64,000 nucleotides of DNA from Paenibacillus sp. 32O-W (GTDB lineage: Bacteria; Bacillota; Bacilli; Paenibacillales; NBRC-103111). Position 1 is the stretch's first letter, and each line of letters opens with the position of its first letter. Of the stretch, positions 43,864 to 52,570 are shown one piece after another. The translations under genes and the position numbers were made by a program. The DNA lies in NCBI RefSeq assembly GCF_007679495.1, contig NZ_VEGP01000003.1, positions 62,001 to 126,000 on the forward strand. The letters run 5' to 3'. The notes under the pieces are model-generated. The model did no database searches. It was given only the letters and a program-made list of their open reading frames with translations, and was not told the origin of the DNA.

Positions 43864-45852
43864 ATGGCTATGAGAGATAGAGAAGATTTAATGGATAATG
43901 CGGAACAGGAAGCCAGGGAAAGTCGGCATAGCCGGGGCGGAGAAGCTGCCCCGGCCGATGCCGGTCATGATGAGAGAATAGCTTGGTGGCGGGAGGCTAG
44001 GCTCGGGCTGTTTATCCATTGGGGGCTTTATTCGCTCCCTGCCGGAATTTGGCGGGGAGAGGAAGTCAAGGCGGCCTATGCCGAGCATCTGCAGCTAAAG
44101 GCGGAAATCCCCGTTAAGGAATATGAAACGATCGCGGGCGAATTTAACCCGGTCCGATTCGATGCCGAGGAATGGGTGCTGGCCGCCAAGGATGCCGGCC
44201 TTAAGTATTTGGTTGTGACGGCCAAGCATCACGACGGGTTCGCCATGTATGATTCCAAGGTGAGCGACTACAACATCGTCAAGGCTACTCCGTTCGGGCG
44301 GGACCCGATGGCGGAGCTGGCGGAGGCATGTGCCAAGCATGGGGTGAAGCTCTGTTTTTACTATTCTCATGCGATGGATTGGCATCATCCGGATTCGCAA
44401 GGGAACACATTAGATTTTCCCGGGAATATCGGGGCCTATCACCCTGTGGAGTCTTGGATAGACGATGAGGACAAGGCATCGCGCTATGAGCGGTATCTGC
44501 AGCAGAAGGCGTTCCCGCAAATCCGGGAACTGCTGACACAATACGGTCCGGTCGGGATCCTATGGTTCGATTGCGGCCAGAAGCTGACCAGAGAACAGGG
44601 CGAAAGATTCGTGGAGGCGGTCCGCAAGGAACAGCCGGCCTGTCTGGTTAACCGGAGGGTGTGGAAGGACCCTCTCGGCGATTACGGCAATACGATGGAT
44701 AATCAGCCCCATGTCCGGGTGTCCAGGCCGGATTGGGAATCTATCGTAACGCTGAACGATTCATGGGGATACAAGAAGCTGGACAATAACTGGAAGTCGC
44801 CGCTGGATATTTTGCACAATATGATAGACGTCGTCAGCATGAACGGTAATTTTCTGATCAACGTCGGGCCTACCGGCGAAGGGGATTTCGATCCGATGTC
44901 CCGGAAGCTTCTCAAGGCCATTGGGGATTGGCTGCGCGTTAACGGAGAGAGTGTTTACGGCTCGGTTCAGAGCCCTATCGGCAAGCCGCCGTGGGGACGA
45001 TGCACGATGAAGGGAAGCACGCTGTATCTGCATGTCTTCCATTGGCCGGATAACGGTGAGCTGCTTGTTCCGGGGATTCGCAATAGGATCAGACAGGCTT
45101 CCTTGCTGGCCGACCCGCATCGCAAGCCACTGGAGGTCATCCGGATGAACGGAGAAGATTGGCTCATCCGCGTTCCGGCGGAAGCCCCCGACCCGCTTGT
45201 AACGGTCCTGTCGGTCGAATTGGACGGGACGGTGGACGCCAATCCGGTCAAACGGCTGTATGCTTCCGGCTATGACAACGTATTTCCTGTGTTCGACGGA
45301 GAAATTCACGGAGAGACGTTAAGGTACGATACCGGTAAGAAGGATCGCGACATTGTGACCGATTGGTACGATCCCGGAGATTGGATCCGATGGACCTATC
45401 GATGCGCTGAGCCGGGGGTCTACAAAGTACGGGTCACGTATGGGGCTGCGCCGGGCGAGTCGGGAGGCTCCTTCATCGTGGAAACCTGCAGGATCGGTGA
45501 GAATAGGGAGGCTGGCACAGTTGGTTCTGCCGGTACGGGAGGCAAGAGGGGAGCGGGAGCCCCATCTCCAACTTCTTCTGCGGGCACGGTCGGTTCCTCA
45601 GGTGCGGAAGGAATGATAGGCTCGCTATCTGCTACTCCTTCTGCAGGCACTGCCGGAGAAACGGAAACGGTTCTGACCTTGGAGGCAGAGGTACAGGAGA
45701 CCGGGGGACCTTACGAATACCGAACGTTCGAGGTCGGAGAATTCCGCCTGGAGCAGGAGGGAGTTTATTCGCTAGCGGTCCGGGCCGGCAGGTTGGAAGG
45801 CGGAACGCTGATGAACCTCAGGCAGGTAGCTTTAGTGGCCGATAATGAGTAG
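43864..45852 (+). CDS. Alpha-L-fucosidase, GH29, with a low-complexity insertion
   Basis: The 662-residue protein has the GH29 catalytic barrel: WWREARLGLFIHWGLYS at about 40-57, AKHHDGFAMYDSKVSDYN, DWHHPD and GILWFDCGQ, whose D236 is the expected nucleophile. A beta-sandwich C-terminal part follows. Between about residues 545 and 597 an insertion rich in Gly, Ser, Ala and Thr with imperfect SAGTVGSSGAEG-type repeats interrupts the sandwich. No signal peptide is present, so it hydrolyses imported fucosides in the cytoplasm. It lies 190 nt after the binding protein gene. Confidence 0.9.
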   Translation: MAMRDREDLMDNAEQEARESRHSRGGEAAPADAGHDERIAWWREARLGLFIHWGLYSLPAGIWRGEEVKAAYAEHLQLKAEIPVKEYETIAGEFNPVRFDAEEWVLAAKDAGLKYLVVTAKHHDGFAMYDSKVSDYNIVKATPFGRDPMAELAEACAKHGVKLCFYYSHAMDWHHPDSQGNTLDFPGNIGAYHPVESWIDDEDKASRYERYLQQKAFPQIRELLTQYGPVGILWFDCGQKLTREQGERFVEAVRKEQPACLVNRRVWKDPLGDYGNTMDNQPHVRVSRPDWESIVTLNDSWGYKKLDNNWKSPLDILHNMIDVVSMNGNFLINVGPTGEGDFDPMSRKLLKAIGDWLRVNGESVYGSVQSPIGKPPWGRCTMKGSTLYLHVFHWPDNGELLVPGIRNRIRQASLLADPHRKPLEVIRMNGEDWLIRVPAEAPDPLVTVLSVELDGTVDANPVKRLYASGYDNVFPVFDGEIHGETLRYDTGKKDRDIVTDWYDPGDWIRWTYRCAEPGVYKVRVTYGAAPGESGGSFIVETCRIGENREAGTVGSAGTGGKRGAGAPSPTSSAGTVGSSGAEGMIGSLSATPSAGTAGETETVLTLEAEVQETGGPYEYRTFEVGEFRLEQEGVYSLAVRAGRLEGGTLMNLRQVALVADNE

Positions 45853-46067
45853 CGAATGACGGCCTCGGATGAGAAGGATCGAAGAGTGAACCTTGACGGG
45901 TTCACTCTTTGCCGCATAGATAAGCAGGGCAAGTGTGTCAGGCCGCCTGTCGAGTTAGGCGAGTAGGTCAGCGCCTGCCGAGCGGAGCAAATCTGGCCCC
46001 CTGCCGAGCAGTGCAGGTACGGTCTGGCCATCTGCCGCCTGATGTGCTACCACGAAGGACCGTCAAT
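45853..46067. repeat. Quasi-tandem 20-bp repeats after the fucosidase gene
   Basis: Four degenerate copies of GTCTGGCCNNCTGCCGAG occur at 45937, 45967, 45992 and 46022, 25-30 bp apart in the same orientation. No gene is seen. The origin is unclear; they may be a decayed tandem array. Confidence 0.4.
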
Positions 46068-46260
46068 AATGCAGGTCTTTGAGGCCAAGTTAGCTGAAAT
46101 CAGCCAAAGACAAGCAAATGTGCAGGTGATTTTCGCGTTTTCGCGGATTTTCGGATTTTTAGGCCGATTCAACTGAAGAATTGCACGTCTTTTTCGATAT
46201 TTAGCAAATATTTGCAAAAAGACCTGCACTTTGGTATGTCTTTGTGCAACTACACGGCAG
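46068..46260. repeat. Intergenic repeat element with TGCAGGTCTTTT arms
   Basis: TGCAGGTCTTT occurs at 46070-46080, variants at 46120 and 46181 (TTGCACGTCTTTTT), and the inverse AAAAAGACCTGCA at 46216-46228. The last two form a 13-bp stem with one mismatch around a loop that contains the perfect palindrome GCAAATATTTGC (46204-46215). No coding frame is credible. It resembles the intergenic palindromic elements common in Paenibacilli, from memory. Confidence 0.5.
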
Positions 46261-46394
46261 GGATGGTAGCCAGGACGGTCAATCGGCCGATTTCTCGACC
46301 ATTAGTTAGGCCGTCTAAGCCGCTAAGCTGATGTTGCCGCCAAATTCGACAATGACCGATATAGAACTATATGCTTTTAAGGAGGACAATCGGA

Positions 46395-47411
46395 ATGTAT
46401 AACAAATTGCTTCCCGCCCCTGTGAACGGAGGCTTCAGAATGGAAGGCTATTGGGTATGGTGCGGTTCTGTCATCCGGGGGGAAGACGGCAAATATCACC
46501 TGTTTGCGTCAAGGTGGCCGAAGTCGCTTCCTATGCACCCCGGCTGGATTGTCGCTTCAGAGATCGTTCGGGCCGTATCGGATATTCCGGAAGGGCCTTA
46601 TCAATTTCAAGAGGTCGTACTGCCGGCACGCGGTGCCGAGTACTGGGATGGAAGAAGCACTCACAACCCCCATATTACGAAGCATGGGGATACTTATCTG
46701 TTGTACTACATGGGTTCAACCCATCCGTTGGCCGACCCCGAACCGGGGGGCCCTCTGGGCTTGGACGATCCGCGCTGCATTGTCGGCCGTGCCAACAAAC
46801 GAATCGGGTTGGCGACGTCCAGAAGCGTCTTCGGGCCATGGGAAAGAAAGGATACGCCCATTCTGTCCACCCGCCCGGGCAAATTCGACAGCTTCCTGAC
46901 GTCCAATCCGGCTCCTTGCGTCCATGAGGACGGCTCGGTTTTGCTTATTTATAAAGCGAGGAGATACGAAGGTAATACCCATGGCAAAATGACGCTGGGA
47001 AGCGCCCGCGCCGCCCATTACAACGGACCGTACAAGGTCGTTAGCGAGCATCCGGTTTTCCCTCCGGAGAAATTCCATCTGGAAGACCCCTTCATTTGGA
47101 AAACTCCGGCCGGTTACGAGATGATAGCCAAAGATATGGAGGGTCATGTGTGCGGAGAGAAGTACGGGGGGATCCACGCCTATTCCCCGGACGGTCTCGA
47201 CTGGAGGCTGGCGGAAGAGCCGCAGGCTTATTCGCGCCGAATATTGTGGGATGACGGTCAGACGAGGCTGATGGGCAATCTGGAAAGGCCGTTCCTGCTA
47301 TTCCAGGATGGAAAGCCGACCCATCTGTTCGCGGCAACGTCCAATGGAACCAGAGGGTTCTACGACGCCACCGAGACGTGGAATATGGTGATTCCGATCG
47401 CAAGCGAATAA
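46395..47411 (+). CDS. GH43/GH117-like five-bladed beta-propeller glycosidase
   Basis: The 338-residue protein has beta-propeller features: MEGYWVWCGSVIRGEDGKYHLFASRW at the start with a possible catalytic Asp, DGRSTHNPHITKHGDTYLLYYMGS in the middle and FHLEDPFIWKTPAGYEM near residue 225. It lacks a signal peptide. The class acts on arabinosides, galactosides and related sugars; the exact substrate cannot be read. AAGGAGG precedes the ATG at 46395. It sits between two fucosidase-type genes and probably trims the same glycan. Confidence 0.75.
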   Translation: MYNKLLPAPVNGGFRMEGYWVWCGSVIRGEDGKYHLFASRWPKSLPMHPGWIVASEIVRAVSDIPEGPYQFQEVVLPARGAEYWDGRSTHNPHITKHGDTYLLYYMGSTHPLADPEPGGPLGLDDPRCIVGRANKRIGLATSRSVFGPWERKDTPILSTRPGKFDSFLTSNPAPCVHEDGSVLLIYKARRYEGNTHGKMTLGSARAAHYNGPYKVVSEHPVFPPEKFHLEDPFIWKTPAGYEMIAKDMEGHVCGEKYGGIHAYSPDGLDWRLAEEPQAYSRRILWDDGQTRLMGNLERPFLLFQDGKPTHLFAATSNGTRGFYDATETWNMVIPIASE

Positions 47412-47535
47412 GCAGCCGTATCGTCGGTCGGCGGCAACAAAGCTTCAAATAGGTGAAATCTTTATCTCTGACATAATACAGGTCAGTCCTTTAGCGGAGT
47501 ATATCAAAATATATCGGGCGAGGAGAAATGTGCCG

Positions 47536-49761
47536 ATGACTTGGAATGGCAAAGGAAGAGTAAAGGTGGAGACAGATTGGGCGGAATTCTTGTCCCGCCA
47601 TGACATGACCTGGAGTGTCCGACCGCTGTCGTGGAACGAGGGAGCTTTTATCGGCAACGGGCTGCTGGGAGCGATGGTCTATGGGGAGGAGCACAGAAGC
47701 AAGCGGAATGTGCTCCGTTTCGTGCTTGGACGTACGGATGTTACGGTTCAAAGGGCCGATGGCGGCGGCTTTCCTCCACGGGTTCCGATCGGGGAGCTTG
47801 ATCTGGAGCTGGAAGGAATGATTTATCAGCCGGCGGATATCCGGCTGGATCTGTGGAATGCCGAGCTGCGGGCCCATCTTCCGACAACGAAGGGCGAAGT
47901 CCGGCTGCGGGCGTTTATCCATAGCGAGGAAGACATTCTGCTGATTGAGCTGCATACCTCTTCGGGAGAAAGAAACGCGAGGTTTCAGTGGTATGCGTAC
48001 CCGGATGTCGATCCGGTACTCAAAAATGCGGACGGGATCAATTTCAACCAGTATCTTCCCAAGACGGATGTGCAGCTTGGCGAGCGGGAAGGAGTACAAT
48101 GGGGAAAGCAAACCTATCCGTCCGGAGAAGGCTGTCTGACCGCCTGGAAAGAGAAGCGGCCGGCTTCCGATCATCGCGTCTTGTACTTGACCGTCGCCGG
48201 AGGAGCGGGAGAAAGCGACATTCAGCAAGCGGTCGGCAGCATTCAATCCGCCAGTAACCGATCGGTAGAAGCTTATGCCGTGACTCATCGCAGCTGGTGG
48301 CATCATTATTATCCGCTGAGCTTCGTTTCGATTCCGGATACTAGATTGGAAGGGTTCTACTGGATTCAAATGTACAAGCTCGCATCGGCGACCAGAGCCC
48401 ACCGTCTCATTATCGATAATCAGGGGCCTTGGCTGACGACTACGCCTTGGCCCGGGGTTTGGTTCAATATGAATGTGCAGATGAGCTATTCGCCGGTTTA
48501 TACATCCAATCGGCTCGATATCGGCCAATCTCTCCTGAACGCGCTCGACCGCAGCCGGGAACAATTGATCCGCAACGTTCCCGAGCCCTACCGGCACGAT
48601 TCGGCCGGCTTGGGCCGGAGCTGCAGCTACGATCTGGCCAGCAACGTAGAGGACGAAGTCGGCAACCTGACTTGGCTTCTTCACAGCGTCTGGAGGCATT
48701 ACCGGGTGACAATGGACGACGAAATGCTGCGAACCCTGCTCTATCCGCTCTTACGGAGAAGCGTCAACTATTACTTGCATATCCTGGAAGAAGGGGAGGA
48801 TGGCCATTGCCATATGCCTCCGACCATATCCCCGGAATACGGCTCGTTCAAGCGGCTGACGGTCAGGAATTGTCATTATGACCTGGCTTTGCTGCGCTGG
48901 GGCTGTACAACGCTGCTTGCGATCTGCGATCGCTTATCCATTGAGGATGAGCTGTCCGATCGCTGGGAGGAAGTACTGGACAGGCTAGCTCCTTATCCTT
49001 ATGACGAACAGCAGGGATTTCTGATCGGTCAGAACACTCCTATGGAATTCGGCCATAGACATTTCAGCCATCTGTTGGCAGCTTTCCCGCTTCATCTCAT
49101 CGGGGAGACGGAGGAGGATAAAGACAAGATCCGGCGGACACTGCGCCACTGGATCGGCCGGGAGGGAGATCTGCGCGGATTCAGCTTTACGGGGGCGGCC
49201 TCCGTTGCCGCCATATTGGGCAGCGGAAGCGAAGCGCTGCGTTACCTGCATACGCTGATGCATCTCATCAAGCCGAATACGATGTACCGGGAGGCCGGTC
49301 CGGTAATCGAATCGCCGCTCGCCGGGGCGGAGGCCATTCATGACCTGCTCCTGCAAAGCTGGGGAGGAGTGATCCGCGTATTTCCCGCAGTGCCGGATGA
49401 ATGGGATGCGGCCGTGTTTCATCATTTGAGGGCCGAGGGGGCCTTCCTGGTCAGCGCCGAGCGGCGGGGAAGCCGGACGCAGTGGGTCCGGGTGGAGAGT
49501 CTAGCGGGCGAGCCCTGCAGAATCCGGACCGATTGGCCGGTCGACGGCATCGCCGTGGACAGCGGCCGTCCGCTTGTGATCAAGCCATGCGGAGACGGAA
49601 TCATAGAGCTTGATCTTCGTAAAGGGGAGGAAGCGGTTCTTTATCCGAAGGGGGAGGCAGCCGACTTTACCGTTAGGCCGGTAGCTGCCGAGCCCGGCCT
49701 GTGCCAATATTTTGGCGGATACAAGCCATGGCGGCTTTACGGGCTTCCTCTTCAGGAATAA
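47536..49761 (+). CDS. GH95-like alpha-L-fucosidase/galactosidase
   Basis: The 741-residue protein has the GH95 layout. An N-terminal beta domain has SWNEGAFIGNGLLGAMVYGE at about residues 25-45. An (alpha/alpha)6 barrel follows, with NMNVQMSYSPVYTSNRLD and FGHRHFSHLLAAFPLHLIGE (about 510-530). A C-terminal beta domain ends the protein. GH95 enzymes are inverting alpha-1,2-L-fucosidases or alpha-L-galactosidases. ATG 47536 (GAGGAG 10 nt upstream) or GTG 47530 is the start. It is the last gene of the fucoside locus. Confidence 0.8.
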   Translation: MTWNGKGRVKVETDWAEFLSRHDMTWSVRPLSWNEGAFIGNGLLGAMVYGEEHRSKRNVLRFVLGRTDVTVQRADGGGFPPRVPIGELDLELEGMIYQPADIRLDLWNAELRAHLPTTKGEVRLRAFIHSEEDILLIELHTSSGERNARFQWYAYPDVDPVLKNADGINFNQYLPKTDVQLGEREGVQWGKQTYPSGEGCLTAWKEKRPASDHRVLYLTVAGGAGESDIQQAVGSIQSASNRSVEAYAVTHRSWWHHYYPLSFVSIPDTRLEGFYWIQMYKLASATRAHRLIIDNQGPWLTTTPWPGVWFNMNVQMSYSPVYTSNRLDIGQSLLNALDRSREQLIRNVPEPYRHDSAGLGRSCSYDLASNVEDEVGNLTWLLHSVWRHYRVTMDDEMLRTLLYPLLRRSVNYYLHILEEGEDGHCHMPPTISPEYGSFKRLTVRNCHYDLALLRWGCTTLLAICDRLSIEDELSDRWEEVLDRLAPYPYDEQQGFLIGQNTPMEFGHRHFSHLLAAFPLHLIGETEEDKDKIRRTLRHWIGREGDLRGFSFTGAASVAAILGSGSEALRYLHTLMHLIKPNTMYREAGPVIESPLAGAEAIHDLLLQSWGGVIRVFPAVPDEWDAAVFHHLRAEGAFLVSAERRGSRTQWVRVESLAGEPCRIRTDWPVDGIAVDSGRPLVIKPCGDGIIELDLRKGEEAVLYPKGEAADFTVRPVAAEPGLCQYFGGYKPWRLYGLPLQE

Positions 49762-49814
49762 TGTAGGCGAAGGCCTGAAATATCCCCGAATTGCTGAGGA
49801 ATCCTATACGATTC

Positions 49815-49844
49815 TTGACAAAAGAGGAATGTGTTGGGTATACT
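49815..49844 (+). promoter_or_regulatory. Promoter of the ABC-F leader
   Basis: TTGACA (49815-49820) and TATACT (49839-49844) are 18 nt apart. Transcription would start near 49851, about 340 nt before the ABC-F start. Confidence 0.7.
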
Positions 49845-49890
49845 CCAGGCATGGGATTGTATATTTTTTTATTATGAGGTGGAAAGGATA

Positions 49891-49932
49891 ATGTTCTTTT
49901 TGTCGACTGTTCTCATTCGGGATTTGGCTTAA
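49891..49932 (+). CDS. 13-residue leader peptide of the ABC-F attenuator
   Basis: GAGGTGGAAAGG (49876-49887) precedes an ATG that opens a 13-codon ORF (MFFLSTVLIRDLA) ending in TAA. It lies at the 5' end of the predicted leader, upstream of a terminator. This is the arrangement of ribosome-sensing leaders of antibiotic-resistance ABC-F and erm genes. Confidence 0.6.
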   Translation: MFFLSTVLIRDLA

Positions 49933-49945
49933 TACGGGAGAAGTC

Positions 49946-50060
49946 TGCCCATTTTTAAGGTTACGCCAACCGAAGAACAGGAGATAAAGAACCTATTCCT
50001 TATTCCCACAGACGATATTTCGATGGGTAAGGTGGAGTTCGCCTTGCCCATTTTTTATTT
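49946..50060 (+). terminator. Attenuator: terminator and competing strand
   Basis: ATGGGTAAGG (50023-50032) pairs with CCTTGCCCAT (50042-50051), giving a 10-pair stem followed by TTTTTTATTT, an intrinsic terminator 130 nt before the ABC-F start. TGCCCAT at 49946-49952 can pair with ATGGGTA at 50023-50029 and would open the terminator. The choice may depend on ribosome stalling on the leader peptide. Confidence 0.7.
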
Positions 50061-50190
50061 GCTGTGAGCATGAAGCTTGCGCGTAGTTCGAAGAATCAAA
50101 TTTATAGAATGAGATATGAATCGAATACGATCTTTATCCTTGTAGTTCTCCCGGTTGGCTTCGAAAGCGAAGCGAAAAGGAGAGAATACA

Positions 50191-51729
50191 ATGAGTATGC
50201 TATCGGTGGAAAACTTGTCCCATATGTTCGGGGATAAGATGTTGTTTCAAAAGATTGGCTTTCGTTTGTTAAGAGGCGAGCATGCGGGGCTGGTCGGCAG
50301 CAATGGCGCCGGCAAATCGACCCTGCTGCGAATTTTGGCGGGAGAATTGCTTCCCGATCAAGGGAAGGTGGAATGGCATCCGCATGCGAATATCGGGTAT
50401 CTGCAGCAGCATGTGGATTTGCAAGCGGGAACAACCATCAGGCAATTTTTGCAGGGAGCCTTCGCCCGGCTTTATGAAATCGAAGCAGCGATGCAGGAGC
50501 TGGCGGAGCAAATGGCTTCTTCTTCGGAGGATGCGGAGCAGCAGCTGATTCAATACGGAGAGCTGCTGAATCAGCTGGAGCATTCCGGATTCTATGCACT
50601 GGAGGCAAAAATAGAAGAGGTTGCGGCCGGATTGGGTATTATGGAGCTGGGCATGGACCGCGATGTCGAGAAGCTCAGCGGCGGCCAAAGAACCAAGCTG
50701 TTGCTGGGCCGGCTGTTGCTGCAGGAGCCGCATGTCCTGCTGCTGGATGAGCCGACCAATTATTTGGACGCGCCCCATATCGAATGGCTTACCGGCTATT
50801 TGAAAGGCTATGAGCATGCCTATCTGGTGGTCTCCCATGACGAGAGATTTCTGAACGAAGTGACGGCGACCATTTTTCATCTGGACCATCAGACCATCAA
50901 GCGCTATACGGGTAATTATTCCGCCTTCCTGGCAAGCTATGAGCAGAGCAGGCTGCAGCTTATGCAAGCGTACAATCGGCAGCAGAGAGAAGTGGCCAGA
51001 CTGGAGAGCTTCATTCAGAAGAACCGGAACCGTAAGGCGAAGCAGGCGAAGAGCCGGGAAAAGGTGCTGCAAAAAATGGAACGAATGGACAAACCGGCGC
51101 CAGGGCCGAGGCCACGCTTTTCATTCGCGGTATTCTCGGAACCGTCGAGTCGGATTCTGGAGGCGAGGCAGCTGCAGATCGGCTATACGGAGCCGTTATT
51201 TGCCCCCGTTGATCTGCGGGTCATGCGCGGCGACAAAATCGCGATTACCGGCCATAACGGCATTGGGAAATCGACGATGCTGAAAACCTTGCTCGGGCTT
51301 CTGCAGCCATACAGCGGTACCATGCAGCTTGGCGAAAGAGTTAAAGCCGCCTATTTCGCCCAGGAGTCGCCAGCTTCGGCCCAAACAGCACTTGAACGGC
51401 TGGGAGCGCTAAGGCCGGATTTGACGAATAAAGCGATCCGCCAGGCGTTGGCCAAGTCCGGTCTGACGGATAAGCATATCCGGCAGCCGCTTTGCGCCTT
51501 AAGTGGCGGGGAGCAGGCCAAGGTGCGCTTATGCGAACTGATGCTGACGGAAAGCAATGTTCTTGTCCTGGATGAACCGACCAACCATCTGGATACGCGC
51601 TCCAAGGAAGCCTTCAAGGAAGCGCTCTGCAGCTATAAAGGAACGGTCCTGCTGGTATCGCACGAACCGGAGTTTTATCAACATTGGATAACCCAGGTTT
51701 GGCAGCTGCAGAGCTGGAGTAAATTGTAG
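50191..51729 (+). CDS. ABC-F family ribosome-associated ATPase
   Basis: The 512-residue protein has two ATP-binding cassettes with no membrane segment: Walker A GSNGAGKST and GHNGIGKST, signatures KLSGGQRTKLLLGRLL and ALSGGEQAKVRLCELM, Walker B LLLDEPTNYLD and LVLDEPTNHLD. They are joined by a charged linker of about 80 residues (residues 245-325), the ABC-F interdomain linker that enters the ribosome. The regulated leader suggests a ribosome-protection type resistance factor (Vml/Msr/Lsa-like). ATG 50191 follows AAAAGGAGAG, and a small GCTTCG/CGAAGC hairpin lies just before it. Confidence 0.9.
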   Translation: MSMLSVENLSHMFGDKMLFQKIGFRLLRGEHAGLVGSNGAGKSTLLRILAGELLPDQGKVEWHPHANIGYLQQHVDLQAGTTIRQFLQGAFARLYEIEAAMQELAEQMASSSEDAEQQLIQYGELLNQLEHSGFYALEAKIEEVAAGLGIMELGMDRDVEKLSGGQRTKLLLGRLLLQEPHVLLLDEPTNYLDAPHIEWLTGYLKGYEHAYLVVSHDERFLNEVTATIFHLDHQTIKRYTGNYSAFLASYEQSRLQLMQAYNRQQREVARLESFIQKNRNRKAKQAKSREKVLQKMERMDKPAPGPRPRFSFAVFSEPSSRILEARQLQIGYTEPLFAPVDLRVMRGDKIAITGHNGIGKSTMLKTLLGLLQPYSGTMQLGERVKAAYFAQESPASAQTALERLGALRPDLTNKAIRQALAKSGLTDKHIRQPLCALSGGEQAKVRLCELMLTESNVLVLDEPTNHLDTRSKEAFKEALCSYKGTVLLVSHEPEFYQHWITQVWQLQSWSKL

Positions 51730-51951
51730 GGAAGGGAAAGCAGGCTGGAGCTTTTAGGCGGTATTTTTCTTCAAATAAGATAATTCTTTAGTAAGTAACT
51801 CAACTTTCGCAGACTCAGGTTGACGGGGATCCCTTATAGATAAAGGAAAATCCCCAAAAACACCATTATGTGAAAATTGAAAACTAAATGGATTTCAGAG
51901 GCTGTCGATTAATGGTGTACGATTATGATCATGGAAACCTGCACGATTTGG
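51730..51951. other. Noncoding stretch after the ABC-F gene
   Basis: AT-rich sequence with no coding frame and no clear terminator was seen; it leads into the repeat family at 51952. Confidence 0.35.
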
Positions 51952-52137
51952 TTTTAACGGAACCAGACGACCTTAATCGCTCCAAAAGGGCCTTTCGGTC
52001 ATTTTAACGGAACTAGATGACCTTATTCCCAAGAAATGCAGGCGAAAGTAGGATAATTCTATGAAATAAGCGCGTCTGGTTCCGTTAGTCTAAAAAAACC
52101 GCCTATTTTGACGAAATAGAGTCTTTCAGTTCCGTTA
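51952..52137. repeat. Four-copy palindromic TTAACGGAAC repeat element
   Basis: Two direct copies (51952-51975 and 52002-52025, ttttaacggaac-type) start exactly 50 bp apart. Two inverted copies (52065-52087 and 52115-52137, ending GTTCCGTTA) start exactly 50 bp apart as well. The whole element is a dyad that could fold into one large hairpin. The core is TAACGGAACNNGANGNCCTTA. It may be a mobile intergenic repeat of the kind common in Paenibacilli. Confidence 0.6.
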
Positions 52138-52248
52138 CAATTTTCGCTTTTCATTGATGCTACACAATTTTGCTTTTACTATTACAATCATCCAGTTGAA
52201 CACCTTTTCCACATTAAATCGACAGCCTCCAAAATACAGTTAGACGCA

Positions 52249-52374
52249 CCATTCCGCTTGCAACAGGGCCGGCTGGTACCGACAGACGGTGAAATAGACG
52301 GATTTCTAGGTAGAAGTGCCATTCCGCTTGCAACGTCGCCGGCAGGCAACGGCAGGCGGTGAAATAGACGGATT
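52249..52374. repeat. Two 56-bp tandem repeats
   Basis: Copies at 52249-52304 and 52319-52374 share the ends CCATTCCGCTTGCAAC and GTGAAATAGACGGATT, with about 8 differences in the middle. They are direct and spaced 70 bp. No coding frame is credible. Confidence 0.6.
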
Positions 52375-52570
52375 ATCAAGGGAGTTGTTATGGAGTCATC
52401 GAGTGGGAGCGACGTCAGGATAACGATGAGAAGTCACTTGGCGGTCTATTCTTCCCCTTTTCCGATGAAATAAGTGATCTCGATTTAGTTTAGTACGAGG
52501 AGCATGCAATGAAAAGATTACCCGCTTACAGGCTTGCGATCATAGATCTTTCGTTATTTATGAGAATGGG

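Noticed and set aside
47491-48699. A 402-codon minus-strand frame opposite the GH95-like gene
   Set aside because: The plus strand carries recognised GH95 motifs over the same span; the minus frame has none.
51952-52374. CRISPR array
   Set aside because: Repeats are few, partly inverted, with no uniform repeat-spacer pattern and no cas gene nearby.
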